A stretch of DNA of 35,883 nucleotides, taken from NCBI GenBank assembly GCA_029218465.1, contig JAQXRJ010000031.1, positions 1 to 35,883 of the forward strand. Direction: 5' to 3'. Shown piece after piece: positions 24,422 to 32,774 of the stretch; the stretch's first letter is position 1, and each line of letters starts with the position of its first letter. This DNA comes from a bacterium. GTDB lineage: Bacteria; Bacillota_I; Bacilli_A; RF39; UBA660. The translations under genes and the position numbers were made by a program. The notes beneath the pieces are model-generated. The model was not told where the DNA came from. It saw only the letters and a program-made list of their open reading frames with translations, and searched no databases.

Positions 24422-26191
24422 ATGATTGGAAAAATAATTAATATAGAAGAAGACAATGTTATAGTTAAATTAGAAATAGATATATCTAAGCAATCTAATT
24501 TAGTAAATGTTCATGTTATTTTTGAAAGTAATAATGAAAAAATCGTTGGTGAAATTAGAAGTATTTCTCTTGATACAGCAAAAATTGCGGTAGTTGGACA
24601 AATAACTAATAATATTTTTACACCTGGAGGTCTAAAAAAACCATCTTTTTCTTCGATTGTTAGAATAATCAATATGGAAGAATTAGAACTAATATTAGGA
24701 AAGCAAACTATAACTGGTAACGATCAAATTACATTAGGTTATTCTACAATATATAATAATTATAAAATAAATATTGGAATTAATTCATTTTTTAGTAATC
24801 ATTTTGCAATTTTAGGAAATACTGGTTCTGGTAAAAGCTTTACTGTATCAAGACTTATTCAGAATATATTTACAAGTAGTAATTATGTACCTATTAATTC
24901 AAATATATTTATATTTGATGCATACGGTGAATATAAGAATGCCTTTTCAAGATTAAATGAGATATCTCCTATGTTAAATACTAAATGCTATACAACAGAT
25001 ACTATCTCTCCTGATAGTGAAATTTTTAAAATTCCATTATGGTTGTTAAAAACTGATGATATTGCTCTTTTATTAGAGGCAAGTGTCCCATCTCAACTAT
25101 CAATTATTGATAAAGCGTTAAGACTTGTTCCTATAATAAAAGGAAATGATGGAGAATCAATTAAGCATTGTAATGATATTATTGCAAGAGCAATATTAGA
25201 TATACTTAAGAGTGGTAAAGATACTATTAAAATTAGTGATCAAATAAAAGCAATATTATCAACAGTTTCTACTCCAACACTAAATCTTGATACTATAATT
25301 GCACAACCAGGATACAATAGACCATTAAAACAATGCTTATTTGTTGATAATAATGGTAAAATGCTTGAAATGGAATTAGTTACAAATTTTATGTCAACTT
25401 ATTTAATAGACGGACTTGTTGAGCCAGTTGCGAGAGAAGATGTAATGTATACTCTTAAGGATTTAGAAAAAGCAATGGAGTTTGCACTTATTTCAGAAGG
25501 CATATTAAAAAGCGATAAAGTATTTGATTATGCTAATATTTTAAGTGTAAGACTTCATACTTTAGTAAATAGTGAATGCAATACATTTTTTGAATATGAT
25601 AGGATGATATCAAGAGATGAATATATTAAAAGTTTAATAACAACAAATGATGGTAAAAAAGCTCAAATTATTAATTTTAATATAAATTCTGTTAATGATA
25701 GAATGGCAAAATCAATAGTAAAAATAATATCTAAGTTGTTATTTGATTTTTCAACAAAGAATAAGAATCGAGCAAGTATACCATTTCATATAATTGTTGA
25801 AGAAGCCCATAGATATGTTCAAAATGATATTGATGCTGAACTTCTTGGCTATAATATATTTGATAGAATTACTAAAGAAGGAAGAAAATATGGGATACTT
25901 CTTGGACTTATAACTCAAAGACCTAGCGAACTTAGTGATACATCGATTTCACAGTGTTCTAACTTCCTAATTTTAAGAACACTTCATCCTAAAGATTTAA
26001 GATATATTAAAGAAATGGTACCTAACATGAGTGAAGAGGTTATATCTATGCTTAAGACATTACAGCCTGGAAATGCAATTGGATTTGGAAGTGCTTTTAA
26101 GGTTCCGACGAATGTCAAAATTGAAAAACCAAATCCTGAACCATTAAGTAATAACTGTGACGTTGTAAAAGTTTGGTATAGTAATAACTAA
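24422..26191 (+). CDS. HerA-like hexameric ATPase (DUF87 family)
   Basis: Residues 1-~95 form a beta-barrel (HAS-type) domain. The RecA-like motor follows with Walker A GNTGSGKS (~134-141), FIFDAYGEY after it, a second acidic block IVEEAHRYV (~459), then KYGILLGLITQRPSELS and CSNFLILRT, all typical of HerA/FtsK-superfamily DNA translocases. Archaeal HerA works with the nuclease NurA in end resection; bacterial versions often sit in defence modules with other effectors. No NurA, Sir2 or nuclease gene is adjacent here, and sepF follows under a separate promoter. ATG 24422 is used in place of the track's TTG nine bases earlier. An active ATPase is likely; the partner is unknown. Confidence 0.85.
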   Translation: MIGKIINIEEDNVIVKLEIDISKQSNLVNVHVIFESNNEKIVGEIRSISLDTAKIAVVGQITNNIFTPGGLKKPSFSSIVRIINMEELELILGKQTITGNDQITLGYSTIYNNYKINIGINSFFSNHFAILGNTGSGKSFTVSRLIQNIFTSSNYVPINSNIFIFDAYGEYKNAFSRLNEISPMLNTKCYTTDTISPDSEIFKIPLWLLKTDDIALLLEASVPSQLSIIDKALRLVPIIKGNDGESIKHCNDIIARAILDILKSGKDTIKISDQIKAILSTVSTPTLNLDTIIAQPGYNRPLKQCLFVDNNGKMLEMELVTNFMSTYLIDGLVEPVAREDVMYTLKDLEKAMEFALISEGILKSDKVFDYANILSVRLHTLVNSECNTFFEYDRMISRDEYIKSLITTNDGKKAQIINFNINSVNDRMAKSIVKIISKLLFDFSTKNKNRASIPFHIIVEEAHRYVQNDIDAELLGYNIFDRITKEGRKYGILLGLITQRPSELSDTSISQCSNFLILRTLHPKDLRYIKEMVPNMSEEVISMLKTLQPGNAIGFGSAFKVPTNVKIEKPNPEPLSNNCDVVKVWYSNN

Positions 26192-26197
26192 AAACAC

Positions 26198-26226
26198 TTT
26201 AATTTTAAAAAAAAATATGTTACAAT
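26198..26226 (+). promoter_or_regulatory. Promoter of sepF-divIVA
   Basis: TTTAAT, 17 nt, TACAAT with the TGn extension. Confidence 0.65.
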
Positions 26227-26236
26227 TTCTTTGTAA
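26220..26236 (+). promoter_or_regulatory. Dyad at the sepF promoter
   Basis: TTACAA-TTTCT-TTGTAA is a perfect 6-bp inverted repeat at the same place as the herA-like promoter dyad. Confidence 0.35.
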
Positions 26237-26254
26237 TAGGATAGGAGGAATAAA

Positions 26255-26650
26255 ATGGCTTTAGATAAATTTAAAAATTTTCTTTCAGGAAAAGAAGATG
26301 AAACTAATACGGAGTATTATAATAATGATGAAACTGAATCAGAAAATAAAATGATATTACTTGAGCCTCGTGCTTATTCTGAGTCACAACAAATTGCGGA
26401 TTATTTAAAAAGTAGAAGTGCTGTTGTTGTTAATTTAAAAAGAGTAACACCGGACCAAGCAAAAAGAATTGTTGATTTCCTAAGTGGAACGTTATATGCC
26501 ATAGGTGGAGATTTACAAAAATTAGGTGGAGGAATATTTCTATGTACTCCAAATAATATTAATGTAGAAGGAAAAATTACTGATGAGAATGCACCGGTAA
26601 AATCATCCAAAGGAAAAAAGCAAGATGATGAAGAGGAATTTAATTGGTAA
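26255..26650 (+). CDS. sepF: Cell division protein SepF
   Basis: SepF polymerises on the membrane and tethers FtsZ at the division site. The N-terminus LDKFKNFL can form the amphipathic membrane-binding helix, followed by an acidic Asn-rich linker. The core domain has [52 protein letters not shown], the SepF hallmarks. The 131-residue length is close to usual. A strong AGGAGG site and dedicated promoter precede it; divIVA follows after 29 bases. The intervening genes found in Bacillus (ylmG, ylmH) are missing. Confidence 0.95.
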   Translation: MALDKFKNFLSGKEDETNTEYYNNDETESENKMILLEPRAYSESQQIADYLKSRSAVVVNLKRVTPDQAKRIVDFLSGTLYAIGGDLQKLGGGIFLCTPNNINVEGKITDENAPVKSSKGKKQDDEEEFNW

Positions 26651-26679
26651 TTAATCTTTAATGAAAGGTTGGTGATAAT

Positions 26680-27114
26680 ATGAATAAATTCAATATTGAA
26701 GAATATGGATACAGTAAAGTTGAAGTAAATAAATTTATTGATGATGTTATCAGCCAAACTGAAGCAATTATTAAAAGAGTTAAGAAACAAAATCAAGAGA
26801 TAAAAGAATTGAAACAGCAATTAGAAACATATAAAAAAATGGAGGACACTCTTAAAAATTCAATGTTTAAAGCTGAAGAAGCCAGTAACAATATAAAAAG
26901 ACAAGCTCTTGAAGAAGGAAAAATAATTGTAAGTGATGCTAAAAAAAATGCATCGAGAATCGTAAATGATGCATTAATTAGAAGTGAAAAAATAGAGCTT
27001 AAAGCAGAAAATTTAGAAAGAAATGCTAGAATCTTTAAGAAAAAGTTAAAATTAATTATTGAACAGCAATTATCTGTTGTTGAAGAAATAGAAGAATTAA
27101 AATTAGAAGATTAG
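26680..27114 (+). CDS. divIVA: DivIVA-family coiled-coil protein
   Basis: DivIVA marks negatively curved membrane at poles and septa and recruits division or wall factors. The N-terminal lipid-binding block reads YGYSKVEVNKFIDDV, close to the family pattern. The rest is almost continuous coiled coil with heptads (KQNQEIKELKQQLETYKKM) and an AEEAS..IKRQALEEGKIIVSDA segment typical of DivIVA/GpsB-like proteins. At 144 residues it is slightly shorter than Bacillus DivIVA. It is co-transcribed with sepF, consistent with a division operon. Confidence 0.92.
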   Translation: MNKFNIEEYGYSKVEVNKFIDDVISQTEAIIKRVKKQNQEIKELKQQLETYKKMEDTLKNSMFKAEEASNNIKRQALEEGKIIVSDAKKNASRIVNDALIRSEKIELKAENLERNARIFKKKLKLIIEQQLSVVEEIEELKLED

Positions 27115-27127
27115 AGAGGTAGAAAAT

Positions 27128-27802
27128 ATGAAAAAAAATATGAAAAAAATATTAGTTTTATTAGGGGTTGTTTTAGTTGTATTGCTGGTTATTGTTATAT
27201 TTAGAAAAAATACAAATATATTCGGAAATAATTCACTTAAAAATTATTCTGATAAAACAGTAATAAGTGATACTACAACAGGATATACATTAGATTTAAG
27301 AATTTATGGAACAATTAACAATAAAAAAATTAATAATATTATAAGAGTTAGTAATTATAAAAATACAGATAAAGATATAACTGTAAATAAATTAAGTGGA
27401 GAAAAAGAAGAAGTATATAAATATTTAGTAAAAAATGGAAAATATTATGAAGTAAAAGATGAAAAAACAACTGAAGTTAAGTCAATAATTTATGAAGATA
27501 CAGATATATATCTAACTGGAATTGATTCTATTAAAAATGTAAATCAACAAGAAAACCAAACAATCGGTGAAGAAACATATAATGTTTATAAAGGAACTGT
27601 TTCAAAAGATGTTGTTAATAGTATAATTGAAAAAACAGATTTATCTTATAAAGCTGTAAATGATGCAGAAATAGAAGTATGGTTAACTTCTGATAATCGT
27701 GTATATAGAGTTTATTATAGATTTGATGAATTAACTATTTATGCATCATACTTTGGATATAATAATGCAAGAGAGGTTGATTTAAACAATAAAACCGCTT
27801 AA
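27128..27802 (+). CDS. Membrane-anchored extracellular hypothetical protein
   Basis: No specific family is recognised. It has a basic start and a single hydrophobic helix (ILVLLGVVLVVLLVIVIF), then a ~190-residue external part. Alternating strand-like stretches (TGYTLDLRIYGTI, YKYLVKNGKYYEVKD, AEIEVWLTSDNRVYRVYYRF) suggest a beta-rich fold like those of secreted lipoprotein-type carriers, without a lipobox Cys. It follows divIVA by 13 bases and ends the operon at a terminator, so it may be an envelope component expressed with division proteins. Function is unassigned. Confidence 0.72.
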   Translation: MKKNMKKILVLLGVVLVVLLVIVIFRKNTNIFGNNSLKNYSDKTVISDTTTGYTLDLRIYGTINNKKINNIIRVSNYKNTDKDITVNKLSGEKEEVYKYLVKNGKYYEVKDEKTTEVKSIIYEDTDIYLTGIDSIKNVNQQENQTIGEETYNVYKGTVSKDVVNSIIEKTDLSYKAVNDAEIEVWLTSDNRVYRVYYRFDELTIYASYFGYNNAREVDLNNKTA

Positions 27803-27803
27803 T

Positions 27804-27829
27804 AATTAGCAATTAATGCTAATTTTTTT
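27804..27829 (+). terminator. sepF-divIVA operon terminator
   Basis: AATTAGCA / TGCTAATT with a 5-nt loop and T7. Confidence 0.9.
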
Positions 27830-27885
27830 CTTTTCTTTTTTTATATTTTATGATATAGTATTTCCTATAAAAAGAGGGGGAAAAT

Positions 27886-28800
27886 ATGAAAGTATTAAAT
27901 CCTAATGAAATAATTAGAAAAAATCTTATAAAAAAATATGGAAAACTTACAAAAGAAAATGCTTTAGTATTTATAGAAGATTTTCAATATATAAAATATA
28001 ATAATAATAAAGAATATTTACAAATATTAGCTTCATTATATCCATTTTTTTATTTGGATATTATTAATATAAGTAATGTAATTGGCAACTATAATAAAAA
28101 ATTAAATAATTATGATAGCATAATACAAGAATTAAATGAATTAAAAGATGTAACTGATTTAGAGGAAATTGTATCAGAAGAGCCAAATTTGTTGTTTAAA
28201 ATGTATAATTCAGCTTTAACTTTTGAAAAAGCTAGTGAAATACAAAAAATAAAATATATATGTAGTAGTAAAGAATTTGATTTTCATTTATTTAAGATTA
28301 ATAAAAACTGGTTGTTTGATAAAATTCAATATTCATCTAAGTATACTAAAGAGAATCTATTTGACATGATAACTAAGAGTAAAGATGAAATAAATGAAAC
28401 GTTTGGTAATAAAATTTCATATGAAGAAAGAAATGATTTACTATTTTATCAAATTTCTAATTATTTAAATGAATTAAAATTAATTGATCTTGATAATTAT
28501 GAAAATTTATTTTTACAAATATTACAAGATTCATACTATTATTATAAATATAACTTTTGCAAAAAAAATATGCCTTCTTTTTTCGAAGAAATAATAATTA
28601 ATAAATTAGAAAAATCTTTTGAAGAATTATTGAAAGAATCTGAATCTGATTTAAGATTAATGTTTTTAATATTAGAAGGATTCTATAAATTTAATATAAA
28701 ATCTGAAATTGAAAAACATGATATTAGTAATTTTTTAAAAAAGTTTAATTATGAAAATAAAATAAAAATAATAAATAAGAATAGGCAAAATCAAAAATAG
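27886..28800 (+). CDS. Hypothetical helical protein, 304 residues
   Basis: I recognise no domain. There is no signal peptide or membrane helix. The composition (Lys, Glu, Asn, Ile, Leu, with aromatic runs such as DSYYYYKYNF) and regular amphipathic segments indicate an all-helical cytoplasmic protein, perhaps of repeat type. An extended -10 (TGATATAGT at 27851) and a GAGGGGG ribosome-binding site precede it, and a clean terminator overlaps its end, so it is expressed alone. It has no visible tie to priA downstream. Confidence 0.7.
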   Translation: MKVLNPNEIIRKNLIKKYGKLTKENALVFIEDFQYIKYNNNKEYLQILASLYPFFYLDIINISNVIGNYNKKLNNYDSIIQELNELKDVTDLEEIVSEEPNLLFKMYNSALTFEKASEIQKIKYICSSKEFDFHLFKINKNWLFDKIQYSSKYTKENLFDMITKSKDEINETFGNKISYEERNDLLFYQISNYLNELKLIDLDNYENLFLQILQDSYYYYKYNFCKKNMPSFFEEIIINKLEKSFEELLKESESDLRLMFLILEGFYKFNIKSEIEKHDISNFLKKFNYENKIKIINKNRQNQK

Positions 28801-28813
28801 ATTTTGCTTTTAT
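28785..28813 (+). terminator. Terminator after the 304-residue gene
   Basis: GCAAAATC / GATTTTGC with a 7-nt loop and a T-rich tail. Confidence 0.85.
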
Positions 28814-28852
28814 TATGTTATTATAATAAAATATATTTATAGGAGGAACAGT

Positions 28853-31021
28853 ATGATAGCAAAAGTATTAGTAGAAATAACAAATATTAATGTGGATAAA
28901 ACTTTTGATTATTTAATACCAAGTGAATTAATTAATAAAGTGAAAATTGGTATTAGAGTTAAGGTTCCTTTTAATAATAGAAATCTCGAAGGATTCGTAA
29001 TAGATATTTCAAATCTAAAAGAATATGAATATGAATTAAAAGAAATTCAAGATATTGTAGATGAAGAACCTATATTAAACGAAGAATTAATGAAACTTGG
29101 AAAATTGATGAGTAAAAAGTATTATGCAACACTAATGTCTTGTTATCAAACTATGTTACCTAAGGCACTTAAGGCAAAAAATAAATGTAATATCAATAAA
29201 AAGTATATAAAGACAATAAAGCTGAATAATGATAATTTGCAAAATTACAAATTAAACTCTAGTCAAAAAGAAATAATTAATATTTTAAATAATGAGGGAA
29301 AAGTAAGAAAAGATAAATTAACTAAAATATCATTAAGTAGCTTAAACACTTTATTAAAGAAAAAAATAGTTATAGAAGAATTAGAAGAAGAATATAGGTT
29401 AAAAGATAATATAAAAACTATAGATAATAAGTTTATATTAACACCTGAGCAAGAAAATGCTAAAAAAATTATATTAAACTATAACGATAATAATGTATTT
29501 TTGCTTCATGGCGTAACTGGTAGTGGTAAAACACTTCTTTATATGGAAATAGTTGAAGAAATGTTAAAATTAAATAAAAATAGTATTTTTTTAGTACCAG
29601 AAATATCTCTTACTCCACAGATGGTAATACAATTTAAAAGTAGGTTTGGCAACAATGTTGCAGTTCTTCATAGTGGTTTAAGTGAAGGTGAAAAATACGA
29701 TGAGTATAGAAAAATAAAAGAACAAAAAGTAAAAATAGTAGTTGGTGCTAGAAGTGCAATATTTGCTCCATTTAATAATTTGGGTGTAATAATAATTGAT
29801 GAAGAGCATACCAATACATATAAACAAGAATCTAATCCTAAATATAATGCAATAGAAATTGCTATTATAAGAGCAAAAATACATAATGCAAAAGTAATAT
29901 TAGGATCAGCTACTCCTTCACTTGATTCTTATGCAAGGGCTTTAAAAGGAGTTTATAAGTTAGTAGAATTAAAAAAAAGAGTAAACGAAAGAAAACTTCC
30001 AAATGTAGAAATAATTGATATGAATAAAGAATATAAAGTAAGTGGGATGTTTTCAAAAAAATTAATTGAAGAATTAAGAAAAACAATTGATAATAATAAT
30101 CAAGCTATATTACTTTTAAATAGAAGGGGATATTCGTCTTTTGTAACTTGTTCAAATTGTGGATATGCAATTAAGTGTCCAAATTGTGATATTACACTGA
30201 CTTACCATAAAAGTTCAAATATTTTAAGATGTCATTATTGTGGATATGGTGAAAAATATATAGAAATATGTCCAAATTGTGGTGAAACTGCAATGAAAAA
30301 TCTCGGCACAGGGACAGAAAAAGTAGAGGAAGAACTCAATAAAATATTAAATGCAAAAATAATTAGAATGGATCTTGATACTACTTCAACAAAAGGTTCA
30401 CATGAAAAAATAATTAATTCTTTTAAAAATAAGGAATATGATATTCTTCTTGGTACCCAAATGATTGCAAAGGGACTTGATTTTGAAAATGTTACATTAG
30501 TTGCCGTAATAAATTCTGATACATCACTTATGATACCCAATTATAGAAGTAGTGAGTATACATTTCAATTATTAATGCAAACTGCTGGTAGAAGCGGAAG
30601 AGGATTGAAAGAAGGAAATGTTATAATTCAAACATTTAATCCAGATCATTATGCAATAAATCTTGCTAAAAATCATGATTATTTAAGTTTTTTTAAACAA
30701 GAAATGCAAATTAGAAGAAAATTATCTTATCCTCCATATTACTATTTAACTTTAATTAAGATAATTGGAATAAACTACGATATATTATCAAAGGAAAGTA
30801 AAAAGATTGGATATTTTTTAAAAAGTAAATTAAAAAATGTAACAATTTTAGGCCCAACAACATGTAGTGTATTTAAACTTAATAATAAATATAGATTTAG
30901 TATTATATTAAAATATAAAAAAGAGGAAAATTTGAATGAAGTAATTGAATCATTAATTAATCATTATAGAGAAAACAAAAATGTAACAATTGATATTGAT
31001 AATGGACCAGTATCTTTTTGA
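28853..31021 (+). CDS. priA: Primosomal protein N' (PriA helicase)
   Basis: PriA recognises stalled forks and D-loops and reloads the replisome. The N-terminal DNA-binding part begins AKVLVEITNINVDKTFDYLIP. The helicase core has Walker A GVTGSGKT (~221) and DEEH (~317). A zinc-binding insertion with eight Cys in four pairs (CSNCGYAIKCPNC, then CHYCGYG and CPNCGE) lies near 433-480. GTQMIAKGLDFENVTLV and QTAGRSGRG complete the second RecA domain. At 722 residues it is full length. AGGAGG precedes the ATG. The next gene's promoter overlaps its stop codon. Confidence 0.97.
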   Translation: MIAKVLVEITNINVDKTFDYLIPSELINKVKIGIRVKVPFNNRNLEGFVIDISNLKEYEYELKEIQDIVDEEPILNEELMKLGKLMSKKYYATLMSCYQTMLPKALKAKNKCNINKKYIKTIKLNNDNLQNYKLNSSQKEIINILNNEGKVRKDKLTKISLSSLNTLLKKKIVIEELEEEYRLKDNIKTIDNKFILTPEQENAKKIILNYNDNNVFLLHGVTGSGKTLLYMEIVEEMLKLNKNSIFLVPEISLTPQMVIQFKSRFGNNVAVLHSGLSEGEKYDEYRKIKEQKVKIVVGARSAIFAPFNNLGVIIIDEEHTNTYKQESNPKYNAIEIAIIRAKIHNAKVILGSATPSLDSYARALKGVYKLVELKKRVNERKLPNVEIIDMNKEYKVSGMFSKKLIEELRKTIDNNNQAILLLNRRGYSSFVTCSNCGYAIKCPNCDITLTYHKSSNILRCHYCGYGEKYIEICPNCGETAMKNLGTGTEKVEEELNKILNAKIIRMDLDTTSTKGSHEKIINSFKNKEYDILLGTQMIAKGLDFENVTLVAVINSDTSLMIPNYRSSEYTFQLLMQTAGRSGRGLKEGNVIIQTFNPDHYAINLAKNHDYLSFFKQEMQIRRKLSYPPYYYLTLIKIIGINYDILSKESKKIGYFLKSKLKNVTILGPTTCSVFKLNNKYRFSIILKYKKEENLNEVIESLINHYRENKNVTIDIDNGPVSF

Positions 31022-31046
31022 CAAATTAACAATTATATGGTATAAT
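31018..31046 (+). promoter_or_regulatory. Consensus promoter for the sigma-like gene
   Basis: Perfect TTGACA, 17 nt, TATAAT with TGG extension, overlapping the priA stop codon. The predicted leader is under 20 nt. Confidence 0.9.
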
Positions 31047-31069
31047 ATGCCTTAACTATGGGGGAAAAT

Positions 31070-31936
31070 ATGGGTGAAGAAGATAAGTATTTACATTCAC
31101 TTGTTGTTGAATATCAAAAAACAAAGAATTTAGAATTAAGAAATGAGATTGTTAATTCAAATATTGGACTTGTGAATTATATTTACAATTATAGATTTAG
31201 TAGCGAAGTAAAATTTAAAAAAGATTTAATATCATATGGAATAATAGGATTAATTAATGCAATAGAAACATTTGATTCAACAAAAAATATATTATTTTCT
31301 ACATATGCAGGTACATGTATACAAAATGAAATGTTTAAAGGACTAGATAAATTATATGGATTTGGTTCAAGAAGACTTAGATCTGCATATATAAATGTTT
31401 TTCATAATGAAGATATGCCTATAAATTATTTAAAAAATGAAGAAATAATAGAATCTATAGCAAGAGAATTTTGTAAAAAATCTTTTTATGAACGAAAAAA
31501 AGATTTTAATGATGAAACTGAAATAATAAATAATTATTTTGAAAAAATAAAAGTTGCTGTTCAGCTTTTTATGATATCATATTCATTCGAGGAACTTAAA
31601 AGTATGAAAGACGATAATTCTATCGCTTCAAGTATGCAATCATGTTATGAAATTGATGATTTGATTGATGAAATATTTGATAATGAAATTAATATTGAAA
31701 TAGTAAATGATTTATTAAATTTATTGGATGATAATGAGGCTCAAATATTTAGATTAAAATATGGAATTGAATGTAATAAATTATCAAAATCAGAAATAAT
31801 GGAGTTGTATAATTTAACTTTAAAAGAATTAAGAAGTATTGAAACACGATGTATTCTTAAACTGAGAAATTCAATAAAGAAAGAAAAAATTGATAGTAGG
31901 AAAGTAAAATATTTGAAGTGGAGGTACAATATTTGA
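31070..31936 (+). CDS. Sigma-70 family RNA polymerase sigma factor-like protein
   Basis: Region 2 is visible: RNEIVNSNIGLVNYIYNY, DLISYGIIGLINAIETFDSTKNILFSTYAG. The core-binding and -10 part is thus present, although it diverges from sigma-A. A helical middle (~110-200) is not recognisable as region 3. The C-terminal ~70 residues have a region 4-type helix-turn-helix (ALLNLLDDNEAQIF-like start, then SKSEIMELYNLTLKELRSIE). It is 289 residues, in the range of alternative sigmas. ATG 31070 follows GGGGG by 5 nt; the track's ATG 31058 lacks such a site. It overlaps the next gene by 4 bases. Target promoters and trigger are unknown. Confidence 0.75.
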   Translation: MGEEDKYLHSLVVEYQKTKNLELRNEIVNSNIGLVNYIYNYRFSSEVKFKKDLISYGIIGLINAIETFDSTKNILFSTYAGTCIQNEMFKGLDKLYGFGSRRLRSAYINVFHNEDMPINYLKNEEIIESIAREFCKKSFYERKKDFNDETEIINNYFEKIKVAVQLFMISYSFEELKSMKDDNSIASSMQSCYEIDDLIDEIFDNEINIEIVNDLLNLLDDNEAQIFRLKYGIECNKLSKSEIMELYNLTLKELRSIETRCILKLRNSIKKEKIDSRKVKYLKWRYNI

Positions 31937-32682
31937 AAAAAGGAATAAAGAGGTTTTCATTAATTTATGAGCCAAAGAAATATTATAATTCTAAGCAATA
32001 TATAGTGAATTTTAAAATCAATCGTGAAAAATCTACTCAATTTATCGAAATAGAAAAAAATTCATGCTTTTCAAACATAAAAAAAGGAAAATTTATGTTA
32101 TCTGATATTGATAAAATAACGAATAAATATCAGGATATTTACGAATTTTGTAAAGATAATGATATTAAGGATAGTATTCATTCAATGTTTATCAATACTT
32201 CGTATAACAAATATTATGGTAGAATTGAACCTGTATTTAATGATGAACATATAAATCAATTACTTCTGTCAACAGAAAATGATCAAATAATATCAAAAGA
32301 AATAATAGATGATTTGTATAATAAATTAATGGATAATAATTTTTACTTTTGTAGATATTTTATTAATTCTAAATTTTATAAAACTCTTACTTTTGAAGAA
32401 ATCTTAAAGAAAATTATTTATTTATCAGAATATAATGAGAGAATTGGTTATACAGATTATGAATCAGTTTGTTTATATGATTTACAAAAGAGAAATATTA
32501 AAATTGAACTAGAAAAATATTCTGTAGCAAGAGAAGTAACAAGAGCATTTTATTCTTTTCAAAAAACGAAAATGGAACAAAATCAAATTGTTAAAAAAGT
32601 AATAGAAAGTAATCAAAAAGTTTTGAAAAACAAACCTCAAATAAATGAAGAAACTCTTCAATATAAAATGCCAGGTTGGTAA
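31933..32682 (+). CDS. Hypothetical protein coupled to the sigma-like factor
   Basis: No family is recognised. GGAGG at 31920-31924 lies 8 nt before TTG 31933, which overlaps the sigma gene's stop as TTGA, so translation is probably coupled. The track's GTG at 31918 overlaps the ribosome-binding site. The product is about 249 residues, soluble, without membrane segment. The N-terminal ~60 residues look beta-rich (KQYIVNFKINREKSTQFIEI); the remainder is helical, with EKYSVAREVTRAFYSFQKTK near the end and a final PGW. Position and overlap make it a candidate regulator or adaptor of the sigma factor, but nothing in the sequence proves it. Confidence 0.7.
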   Translation: MKKGIKRFSLIYEPKKYYNSKQYIVNFKINREKSTQFIEIEKNSCFSNIKKGKFMLSDIDKITNKYQDIYEFCKDNDIKDSIHSMFINTSYNKYYGRIEPVFNDEHINQLLLSTENDQIISKEIIDDLYNKLMDNNFYFCRYFINSKFYKTLTFEEILKKIIYLSEYNERIGYTDYESVCLYDLQKRNIKIELEKYSVAREVTRAFYSFQKTKMEQNQIVKKVIESNQKVLKNKPQINEETLQYKMPGW

Positions 32683-32696
32683 ATAATAGCTTATAT

Positions 32697-32719
32697 AAGC
32701 GAGCTTTATGCTCGTTTTT
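32697..32719 (+). terminator. Terminator of the sigma-like operon
   Basis: AAGCGAGC / GCTCGTTT around TTTAT, then T5. Confidence 0.85.
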
Positions 32720-32721
32720 AG

Positions 32722-32750
32722 TTGTTCAAATTTTTAAAATATAGTATAAT
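32722..32750 (+). promoter_or_regulatory. smc promoter
   Basis: TTGTTC, 17 nt, TATAAT, close to ATG 32775. Confidence 0.65.
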
Positions 32751-32774
32751 TTATTTGCATGGTAGGTGGTAAAA

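Noticed and set aside
30235-30540. 101-residue minus-strand ORF
   Set aside because: It is fully antisense to the conserved zinc and helicase motifs of priA.
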